Part shown: piece by piece, positions 7,618 through 14,391 of the stretch | Numbering within the stretch: the stretch's first letter is position 1 | Layout: each line of letters starts with the position of its first letter | Source of the DNA: Streptomyces barringtoniae | Lineage (GTDB): Bacteria; Actinomycetota; Actinomycetes; Streptomycetales; Streptomycetaceae | DNA length: 64,000 nucleotides | Direction: 5' to 3' | NCBI RefSeq assembly: GCF_020819595.1 | Contig: NZ_JAJHNP010000019.1 | Coordinates: forward strand, 124,001 to 188,000 | The notes under the pieces: model-generated | Databases searched by the model: none | The model's input: only the letters and a program-made list of their open reading frames with translations | Told to the model about the DNA's origin: nothing | Made by a program: the position numbers and the translations under genes

Positions 7618-7938
7618 ATGTCCGACGCAGCGCTCTGGTCCGCCCTCGCCGACCCCCACCGGCGTGCCATCGTCGCGCTCCTGCTGGAGCGCCCCCGGCC
7701 CGTCGGGGAGATCGTCGAGGCCTGTGGACTGAGCCAGCCGAGCACCTCCAAGCATCTGAAGGTGCTCCGGGAGGCGGGCCTGGTCCGGGTCCGGCAGGAC
7801 GCGCAGCGCCGCGTCTACGCCCTCGACCCGGCGCCGATCGCCGCCCTCGACGCCTGGCTCGAGCCCTACCGCCGGCTGTGGAACCGCAGCCTGGACGCCC
7901 TGGGCCGGCGCCTCGACGAGACGTCGGACGACACCTGA
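7618..7938 (+). CDS. ArsR-family transcriptional regulator
   Basis: The 106-residue winged-helix regulator shows the family pattern LADPHRRAIVALLLERP, then the recognition helix GLSQPSTSKHLKVLREAGLV near residues 35-55 and the wing DAQRRVYALDP. No metal-binding cysteine cluster is present, so it is not a classical arsenic/zinc sensor; this subtype is usually paired with SRPBCC proteins. I chose ATG 7618 over the in-frame TTG 7609. There is no Shine-Dalgarno, and a TTGACT...CATATT promoter-like pair ends eight bases before the ATG, suggesting a leaderless mRNA. The SRPBCC gene follows 28 bp downstream. Confidence 0.9.
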   Translation: MSDAALWSALADPHRRAIVALLLERPRPVGEIVEACGLSQPSTSKHLKVLREAGLVRVRQDAQRRVYALDPAPIAALDAWLEPYRRLWNRSLDALGRRLDETSDDT

Positions 7939-7966
7939 CACCCCCACAGCGAAGGACCGGAACACC

Positions 7967-8494
7967 ATGCCCGTCGACCTCACCGGCACCTATCTCACCC
8001 TGGACGACGGCCGCCCCGCCGTCCGGTTCAGCCGCACCTACGACCACTCGGTGGACCGCGTCTGGCGGTTCGTCACCGATCCCGACGAACTCGCCCAGTG
8101 GTTCCCCTCCCGCGCCGAGATGGAGCTGCGCCCCGGCGGCACCATCCGTTTCAGCGGCGACCCGAACATGCCCGAGTCCACCGGCCGGGTGCTCGCCGTC
8201 GACCCGCCCCGGCACCTGTCCTTCGCCTGGGGCGGCGACGAGCTCCACTTCGACCTCGAAGCCGTCGGCGAACGGCGCACCCGGTTCACACTCACCAACG
8301 TCCTCGGCGCGTCGGACACCGCCGCCCGCAACGGCGCCGGCTGGGAGGTGTGCCTCGCCGCCCTGGACGCCAAGGCAAGCGGCGAGCGCTTCGAGGGCGC
8401 GCACGCCGGGGTGAGCGCGCCCTGGAAGGAGTTCTACGACGCCTACATCGGCGCCGGTGTGCCCTCCGGCGCGCCCGTGCCGGGCCTGGACTGA
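7967..8494 (+). CDS. SRPBCC (AHSA1-like) domain protein
   Basis: The 175-residue protein has the START/Bet v 1-like fold recognised by FSRTYDHSVDRVWRFVTDPDELAQWFP, GGTIRF and WEVCLAALD. Such proteins form a hydrophobic pocket for lipophilic ligands. AAGGA lies upstream of the ATG, and the gene follows the ArsR regulator closely. ArsR-SRPBCC pairs are widespread in actinobacteria, and the ArsR partner is generally assumed to control this gene. The ligand is unknown. Confidence 0.88.
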   Translation: MPVDLTGTYLTLDDGRPAVRFSRTYDHSVDRVWRFVTDPDELAQWFPSRAEMELRPGGTIRFSGDPNMPESTGRVLAVDPPRHLSFAWGGDELHFDLEAVGERRTRFTLTNVLGASDTAARNGAGWEVCLAALDAKASGERFEGAHAGVSAPWKEFYDAYIGAGVPSGAPVPGLD

Positions 8495-8880
8495 CCGGCC
8501 GCACCGGTCGCCTCGCCACGACCCGGGCCAGCACCCCGCTCGGCGCGCCGGTACGGGCCGAGGACACCCGTACGGCAGCCGGTCCATCAGCCGGCGTACC
8601 TCGGTGTGCGGCACGCCCTTCTGCCGCCAGATGCCCCGGCGTACGGTCGTGATGCCGGCGCCCGCCCTGCGCGCTCCGGTCCGCTGCCCCGCTCCCCGAA
8701 ACCCATGGTCGTCCCGGCGCACCGGCCGGCGACCCGAGCCCCATCCGTTCACCTGCGGCAGGCGTTCGGCGGGGCTCCGCCGTGCGCGGTGTTTCAGTGT
8801 GTGGCGCCCTGGATACACCGCGAAGGTTCGGCCCCGGATTTCGCGAGTCCGTGCCCACACGTCGCAGTGAGGTCGTCACC
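8495..8880. other. Intergenic gap, no supported gene
   Basis: This 386-bp gap lies between the SRPBCC gene and the SDR gene, both on the plus strand. A minus-strand frame near 8560-8660 reads like protein (RRGIWRQKGVPHTEVRRLMD) but has no start context or recognisable homology, so I do not call it. GAGG just before 8881 is the ribosome site of the SDR gene. Confidence 0.5.
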
Positions 8881-9735
8881 ATGTCCCACGCCCCGCCCCC
8901 CGCAGGACCGTCGAAACGCGCCGGGCCGGTCGCGACCTCCGTCCCGGAGGCGGGCCCGGTACTCGGGTCCGCCGGGAACCGTACCGTCCCGGGCGGCACC
9001 GCCCTGGTGACGGGCGCCTCCTCGGGCATCGGTGCCGTCGTCGCCCGCCGGCTCGCCGCCGAAGGAGGCTGGCAACTGGTGCTCAACGGGCGGGACGCCA
9101 CCCGACTGGAGCAGGTGGCCGCCCCGCTCGACGCCCTCGCCGTGCCGGCGGACCTGACCCGGCCGGGCGCCGACCGTCTGCTCACCGATCTGGTCCTGGA
9201 CCACGCGGGCCGGCTCGACCTGCTGGTTGCGTGCGCAGGAGTGGGCTGGGCCGGCGACTTCACCGGCATGCCGCACGCGCGCATCGACGAGATCGTCGGC
9301 GTCGACCTGCTGGCCACCCTGCACCTCGTGCGCGCCCTGCTGCCCCACATGGTCGCGGCCGGCTCGGGACGCATCGTGCTCATCGGGTCCGTCGCGGGCA
9401 GCGTCGGCGTGCGCGGCGAGGCCGTGTACTCCGCCGCGAAGGCCGCCCTGGCCGCCTTCGCCGACGCGCTGCGCTACGAGGTGCGCCGCACCGGGGTGGG
9501 CGTGTCCCATGTGATCCCCGGCGCGGTCGACACGCCGTTCTTCGAGCGCCGCGGCGCCCCCTACACGAGGGCGTGGCCGCGCCCGGTGCCGGCCGAGCGG
9601 GTGGCGGACGCCGTCTGGACCGCGGTGCGGCACGGCAAGGACGAGGTGTACGTCCCCGGCTGGCTGCGGTATCCCGCCCTGGTGCGCGGCGTCGCGCCCG
9701 GGCTCTACCGGTGGCTCGCCGCCCGCTTCGGGTGA
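8881..9735 (+). CDS. Short-chain dehydrogenase/reductase (SDR)
   Basis: The 284-residue protein has the classical SDR layout: cofactor motif TGASSGIG near residue 42, the NAG-type motif as ACAGVGW, catalytic Ser in IGSVAG and the YSAAK active site (Tyr and Lys) near residue 183. It would use NAD(P)H to oxidise or reduce an alcohol or ketone. GAGG eight bases upstream supports ATG 8881. A 40-residue Pro/Ala-rich N-terminus precedes the Rossmann fold. It is followed closely by a DMT permease and a polysaccharide deacetylase on the same strand. Confidence 0.9.
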   Translation: MSHAPPPAGPSKRAGPVATSVPEAGPVLGSAGNRTVPGGTALVTGASSGIGAVVARRLAAEGGWQLVLNGRDATRLEQVAAPLDALAVPADLTRPGADRLLTDLVLDHAGRLDLLVACAGVGWAGDFTGMPHARIDEIVGVDLLATLHLVRALLPHMVAAGSGRIVLIGSVAGSVGVRGEAVYSAAKAALAAFADALRYEVRRTGVGVSHVIPGAVDTPFFERRGAPYTRAWPRPVPAERVADAVWTAVRHGKDEVYVPGWLRYPALVRGVAPGLYRWLAARFG

Positions 9736-9741
9736 CCTGCC

Positions 9742-10668
9742 ATGATCGGCGTCACCGTGCTGCTCGCGCTGCTCGCGGCCCTGAGCAACGCGTCCGCGTC
9801 CGTGCTGCAGCGCCGGGCCGCCGTACAGGAGCCGTACGACGAGGCAGGCGCCGGCGGGGCGGGGTCGGCCGTGCGCCGGCTCGCCCGGCTGCTGCGGCGC
9901 CCGTACTGGCTCACGGGCGCCGCGCTGCTGGCGGTCTCGGGGCTGCTGCAGGCCGGGGCGCTGGCCGTGGGCAGCCTTTCCCTGGTCCAGCCGCTGCTCG
10001 CCACCGAGCTGCTGTTCACCCTGCTGGTGGGTGGGGTCGTCTTCCGGCGCCGCCCCGGTCTGTGGACCTGGCTGGCCTTCGGCGCCCTCGCCGCCGGACT
10101 GGCCGTGTTCCTGCTGGCGGCCGCCCCGGGCGCGGGCCGGCCGACCGCGCCGCCCCGGGCCTGGCTGCTGGGCGGCGGCGGGGCGCTCGCCCTGGTCGTA
10201 CTCCTCGTGACCGCCGCCCGGCCGACGAAGGGCGCGCCCCGGGCGGCACTGTTCGGCCTCGCCTCCGCCGTGTGCTTCGCCGCCACCGCCGCGCTGCTCA
10301 AGGAAGCAGTAGGGCGGCTCGGGCACGGGCCGGCGGCGATGTTCACCCACTGGTCGCCGTACGCCACGGCCGCCGCCGGACTCGTCGCCTTCCTGCTGCT
10401 GCAGAGCGCGCTGGGCGCCGGGTCGCTCACCGCCTCCCAACCCGCCCTCACCCTCGGCGACGCGCTCACCAGCGTCGTCCTCGGCTGGGTGCTGTTCGCC
10501 GAGGCGATCCACCTCGGGTGGCGGATCCTGCCGGAGGTGATCGGCATCGCGCTGATCGGGGCGGGCAGCATCGGCCTGGCCCGGGCCCCGGTCGTCGGAC
10601 GGGAGTGGGATGCGCGGTCGCGGGGCGGGAAGGACACCCGGAGGCGTCTGCACCGGACGCACGGTTGA
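9742..10668 (+). CDS. DMT-superfamily (EamA/NIPA-like) membrane transporter
   Basis: The 308-residue protein has about nine or ten hydrophobic segments. They form the two-fold repeat expected of the drug/metabolite transporter superfamily, for example LLQAGALAVGSLSLVQPLLA and SQPALTLGDALTSVVLGWVLF. The substrate cannot be inferred. It starts six bases after the SDR stop and precedes the deacetylase gene by 26 bp, so the three may be co-transcribed. The C-terminal tail is basic and probably cytoplasmic. Confidence 0.85.
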   Translation: MIGVTVLLALLAALSNASASVLQRRAAVQEPYDEAGAGGAGSAVRRLARLLRRPYWLTGAALLAVSGLLQAGALAVGSLSLVQPLLATELLFTLLVGGVVFRRRPGLWTWLAFGALAAGLAVFLLAAAPGAGRPTAPPRAWLLGGGGALALVVLLVTAARPTKGAPRAALFGLASAVCFAATAALLKEAVGRLGHGPAAMFTHWSPYATAAAGLVAFLLLQSALGAGSLTASQPALTLGDALTSVVLGWVLFAEAIHLGWRILPEVIGIALIGAGSIGLARAPVVGREWDARSRGGKDTRRRLHRTHG

Positions 10669-10694
10669 GGACACGTACGGAAGGCGGGTGAGCG

Positions 10695-11432
10695 ATGTCC
10701 CCCCTGTCCGGCCGTTCATGGCGGACCGCGGCCGTCCTGCTGCCGGCCGCCGTCGCCGCCGCGCACATCGGACCGGCGGCCACCTGGCTCCCCGGGGTAC
10801 GGCTGCTGCTGTTCCCGGGGCTCGCCGGCACCGGCCGCCGCCGGCACGTCGCGCTGACCTTCGACGACGGCCCGGACCCGCGGTCGACGCCACACTTCCT
10901 CGACGCGCTGGACGACCTCGGCGTGCGGGCGACGTTCTTCGTGCTCGGCGAGCACGTGGTGCGCCATCCCGCGCTGGCCCGGGAGACCGCCCGGCGCGGC
11001 CACGAACTGGCCGTGCACGGCTGGACGCACGACCGTCCCTGGCGCCCCGCCCCCGCCCGGGACGCTCGGCAGGTCGCCCGGACCGTCCGCGCGCTGCACG
11101 ACGTCTGCGGCCACCGGCCGCAGTGGTACCGGCCGCCGTACGGGATCCTCACCTGCGGACGCTGGCTGGCCGCACGGCGGGCCGGGCTGCGGCCGGTGCT
11201 GTGGTCGGCGTGGGGCAGGGACTGGACGGCCGAGGCCACCCCGGCGTCCGTGCGGGCCCTGGTCGCGGCCGACCTGCGCGGCGGCGGCACGGTCCTGCTG
11301 CACGACTCCGACCGGCTGGGCGCCCCCGGCTGCTGGCGCTCGGCCCTCGGCGCACTGCCCGCCCTGGTGCGGGACTGCCACGAGGCCGGCCTCTCGGTCG
11401 GCCCCTTGCGCGACCACGGGACACGCTGCTGA
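10695..11432 (+). CDS. Polysaccharide deacetylase (NodB domain, CE4)
   Basis: The 245-residue protein carries CE4 motif 1 as TFDDGPD (55-61), zinc-binding HGWTH (H108, H112), motif 3 as RPPYG and motif 5 as VLLHDS. An N-terminal hydrophobic stretch of about 30 residues suggests membrane anchoring or export. CE4 enzymes remove N-acetyl groups from peptidoglycan, chitin or capsular sugars using a divalent metal. It ends the SDR-DMT-deacetylase run and is convergent with a glycosyltransferase across a repeat region. Confidence 0.9.
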   Translation: MSPLSGRSWRTAAVLLPAAVAAAHIGPAATWLPGVRLLLFPGLAGTGRRRHVALTFDDGPDPRSTPHFLDALDDLGVRATFFVLGEHVVRHPALARETARRGHELAVHGWTHDRPWRPAPARDARQVARTVRALHDVCGHRPQWYRPPYGILTCGRWLAARRAGLRPVLWSAWGRDWTAEATPASVRALVAADLRGGGTVLLHDSDRLGAPGCWRSALGALPALVRDCHEAGLSVGPLRDHGTRC

Positions 11433-12255
11433 CCGGGCTGCCCGCCGAGCGGCTGGACCGGGGCGACCGGTTGCCCGCCACGCGGCAGGTCGGGGCGACC
11501 GGCCCTCCAATGCGCCGAGCCCGGCGGTGACACGGGCGGCCGGGCCCGGCGGCTCAGCACAGACCGAGGACCCGCCGAGGCCCTGTGCTCCACGTCCCGG
11601 AGTACAGGGCGGGGAGCCGCCCGCGCATCCCGAATCGTCTCGCTCAGGTCGGCCGACCGGCGCACCGGCCGGTTTCCTGGCGGCCGTCGGCGCCCCGAGT
11701 TCCCGCGTCGCGTGCGAGTGGACCCGCCGAAGCGTCGGACTGCGCGTCTCGGAGCACAGGGTGCCCGGTGGCCCGCCACGCGGCAGGCCGGGGCGGTCGG
11801 CCACCCGACGGGCCGAGCCCGGCGGTGATACGGGCGGCTGGGCGCGGCGGCTGAGCACAGGCGCAAGGAGCCGCCGAAGCGCTGGACTCCGGGTCCGGGG
11901 GCACACGTCGAGGAGCTGCCGGATGCGCTCGGTCCCGTGGCGTCGGCTGCAGGTCGCCGGGCGTGCCGGGCCGGTGCCCGCAGGGGCTCCGCGTCCGGGT
12001 CTCTCCGCCTCACGACCCGGTCACGTATGCAGGCCGGGGCGGTCGGCCACCCGACGGGCCGAGCCCGGCGGTGATATGGGCGGCTGGGTGCGGCGGCTGA
12101 GCACAGGCGCAAGGAGCCGCCGAAGCGCTGGACTCCGGGTCCGGGGGCACACGTCGAGGAGCTGCCGGATGCGCTCGGTCCCGTGGCGTCGGCTGCAGGT
12201 CGCCGGGCGTGCCGGGCCGGTGCCCGCGGGGGCTCCGCGTCCGCGTCTGTCCGCC
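11433..12255. other. 823-bp repeat-filled gap between convergent genes
   Basis: The gap between the deacetylase and the glycosyltransferase is almost entirely repeat DNA. It can be read in several long open frames because the 246-bp unit is divisible by three. Codon use in these frames is poor and no start context is convincing, so no gene is called. Confidence 0.6.
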
Positions 12256-12274
12256 TCATGACCCGGTCACGTAC
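11473..12274. repeat. Tandem duplication: two near-identical 246-bp units plus an older diverged unit
   Basis: Copy 1 (11783-12028) and copy 2 (12029-12274) align along their full 246 bp with only about a dozen differences. The last 19 bases of copy 2 are the 3' end, including the stop codon, of the glycosyltransferase, and copy 1 ends with a near-copy of that end. A third, more diverged unit begins near 11473, where GCCCGCCACGCGGCAGG recurs 298 bp before its counterpart at 11771. Confidence 0.9.
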
Positions 12275-13416
12275 GCCATCGGGTCACCCCGGAACAGCGC
12301 CCGCCCCCGTGCCACCCGTTCCACGCGCTGTGGGCTGCCGTCCGTGAGCCTGGCGAGAGCGGACAGCAACGCCGGACCGTCCGGGGCGAGATCGGACACG
12401 CCGAGGTCGGCCATCTGGCGGACCCCGTCCGTCCCGTGGCCGGGCAGCGGCCGGTAGCCGATCACGGGCAGTCCGGCCGCCAGGGCCTGTACGGCGGTCT
12501 GGCCGGCCGCGTTGTCCACCAGGGCGTACGCGGCGGCCAGCAGCCCGGGCATGTCGTCCACCCAGTCCAGGGCGAGCGCCCCGGGCACCCGCGCCACCCG
12601 CGCCCGCAGCCGCGCGTTGCGCCCGCACAGCACCACCGGGAGCCAGCCGGCCGCCGCCAGCAGCCGGGCGGTGGCGTCAGGGCGGTACGCCGCACCCCAG
12701 GCGCCCGCGGACAGCAGGACCGCCGGCCGGCCGGGCGCCCGCCCGGCGAAGCGTTCCCGCCACCGCGCAGCCCCGGGCGCCGGCGCGCGAAACCCGGGCG
12801 CGACCGCCGGGCCGGTCGTCACGGCGGGCGTGCCCAGGGCGCGGCGCACCTCGGCCGCCGCCCCGTCCGTGAGGCACAGGTACCGGTCGTTGCCGGGGTG
12901 CAGCCACTGCCGGTGCACGGCGAAGTCCAGGAGGAAGACGGTGCTCGGCACCCGCAACCGGCCCCGGACCCGCAGATGACCGGTGAGCTGCGCGGCCAGA
13001 TGGAAGACGGGCACGACCACATCGGCGTCCGTCCGCTCCACGAGTTCCGTCAGCGCGGCGGCGGCGAGCCGGGCCAGCGGCACCCCGCTGGGGCGCGGCC
13101 CCCTGCCGCCGCGCAGGAACGCGCCGTAGACGCCGGCGTACGCCCACGGGAAGTGCCGTACCGAGGCCTGGTAGGAGCGGCGCAGACCGTCGCCCAGGCC
13201 GTACGGCAGCAGGCGCAGGACGTCGGCCACATGCGGCTCGTGTCCGCGCGCCGCGGCTCGGCGCGCCAGTTCGGCGGCCACGGTGTCGTGACCCGCGCCC
13301 ATGCTCGCGCTCAGGATCAGCGGCCGCCGCCGACCGCCCGGCTGGGTGGAGGTCACCTCCGCAGGAGTACGCACGGGGTCCGATTCTCCGGTGGAGGCCG
13401 CCCGCAAACCGGTCAC
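12256..13416 (-). CDS. Glycosyltransferase, MGDG-synthase/MurG-like (GT-B)
   Basis: The 386-residue protein contains SASMGAGHDTVAAELARRA near residue 37, the N-terminal signature of processive diacylglycerol-type glycosyltransferases and MurG relatives. The C-terminal nucleotide-sugar pocket is VDNAAGQTAVQALAAGLPVIGYRPLPGHG. It probably transfers a sugar to a lipid or polyprenyl acceptor at the membrane. The start is a GTG with a purine-rich GGCGGCGGA directly before it; a later GTG (near residue 16) is possible. Its last codons form part of the 246-bp tandem duplication. Confidence 0.85.
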   Translation of the reverse strand: MTGLRAASTGESDPVRTPAEVTSTQPGGRRRPLILSASMGAGHDTVAAELARRAAARGHEPHVADVLRLLPYGLGDGLRRSYQASVRHFPWAYAGVYGAFLRGGRGPRPSGVPLARLAAAALTELVERTDADVVVPVFHLAAQLTGHLRVRGRLRVPSTVFLLDFAVHRQWLHPGNDRYLCLTDGAAAEVRRALGTPAVTTGPAVAPGFRAPAPGAARWRERFAGRAPGRPAVLLSAGAWGAAYRPDATARLLAAAGWLPVVLCGRNARLRARVARVPGALALDWVDDMPGLLAAAYALVDNAAGQTAVQALAAGLPVIGYRPLPGHGTDGVRQMADLGVSDLAPDGPALLSALARLTDGSPQRVERVARGRALFRGDPMAYVTGS

Positions 13417-13490
13417 TCCGCCGCCGTGTCGCCGTACCTCGAAGACATGACACGGCAGCGACGCGAGTTGCCCGGAGCGCGCCGGGATGG

Positions 13491-14369
13491 ATGAATCGGC
13501 TTCAGCAGAGCGTGTGGGTGGCGAGCACGGGAGGAGCCGTGAGGCGGTGGCGGCGCGGCCTGCACCGCGCTTGGGAGTGGCTCAGGGCCGAGGCCCTGCT
13601 CGAACGCGGCCGTGAGCTGGAACTGATGCACCGGGCCATGGGGTTCGCCACCCTGGCGCTGGTGACGCTGGCGCCACTGCTGATCGTGGTCGCCGCCGCC
13701 GATCCCCTGGTGCGGGGCGGCTTCGCCTCGTGGCTCACCGACGGCATGGGCCTGTCCGGCCGGTCCGCCCGTGTGATCACCGACGTCATCAGCCCGCCGC
13801 GCAACGTCATCGGCACGACCAGCGTCTGGGGCGGTGTCCTGCTGGCCGTCTTCGGCGTGTCCTTCGGCGGCAGCGTGCAGAACGCCTACGAACGCATCTG
13901 GGGCCTGGCCTCCGGCCCCTGGCACCGGGTCTGGCGGCAGGCGACCTGGCTGGTGGTGCTCACCGGCTACCTCTACCAGGAGGTGGCGACCAAGGACGCG
14001 CTCCACGGGGGCCAGCGGATCACGCTGTCCGCGGTGAGCGGCATCGTCTTCTTCTGGTGGGGGCAGCGCTTCCTGCTGGGCGGCCAGATCCCGTGGCGCA
14101 CCCTGCTGCCGGGCGCGCTCGCCACCGTCGTCGGCCTGGCCGGCCTGCGCGCCTTCTCCTACCTCGTCTTCACCCCGCTCATCGTCACCAACGCGCTCAG
14201 CTACGGCGCGGTCGGCACCGTGCTCGTGGTCGAGTCCTGGCTGATCGGCGTCGGGTTCGTCATCTACGGCGGTGCCCTGTTCGGCCGCTGGTTCTGCGAA
14301 CACCACTGGAGGCCGACCCACCACGACCGGCGCGAGGAGGAGGGTGGCCCGCGAAGGGGGAAGTACTGA
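13491..14369 (+). CDS. YihY/BrkB-family integral membrane protein
   Basis: The 292-residue protein has about six transmembrane segments and the family pattern MHRAMGFATLALVTLAPLLIV, then YLYQEVATKD and SYGAVGTVLVVESWLIGVGF. The family was once mislabelled ribonuclease BN and has no established biochemical role. ATG 13491 opens the frame, but GTG 13539, preceded by GGGAGGAG, is an alternative start that would drop 16 residues. The gene is divergent from the glycosyltransferase and convergent with the NHLP export operon 22 bp away. Confidence 0.85.
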   Translation: MNRLQQSVWVASTGGAVRRWRRGLHRAWEWLRAEALLERGRELELMHRAMGFATLALVTLAPLLIVVAAADPLVRGGFASWLTDGMGLSGRSARVITDVISPPRNVIGTTSVWGGVLLAVFGVSFGGSVQNAYERIWGLASGPWHRVWRQATWLVVLTGYLYQEVATKDALHGGQRITLSAVSGIVFFWWGQRFLLGGQIPWRTLLPGALATVVGLAGLRAFSYLVFTPLIVTNALSYGAVGTVLVVESWLIGVGFVIYGGALFGRWFCEHHWRPTHHDRREEEGGPRRGKY

Positions 14370-14391
14370 ACGCTTCCGGCCGCCGCGGACG

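Noticed and set aside
8540..8720. Possible gene fragment on the minus strand (RRGIWRQKGVPHTEVRRL)
   Set aside because: There is no start, no stop context and no recognised family. It may be a degraded gene, but the sequence alone does not show this.
11527..12261. A 244-codon plus-strand frame through the 246-bp duplication, giving a protein with two 82-residue repeats
   Set aside because: The frame stays open because the unit is a multiple of three and very GC-rich. It has Arg/Ser/Pro-rich composition, no ribosome site and no recognisable domain, and it runs into the antisense 3' end of the glycosyltransferase.
13491..14369. Ribonuclease BN
   Set aside because: The YihY/BrkB membrane family was historically misassigned as RNase BN. 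The protein is a polytopic membrane protein with no nuclease motif.
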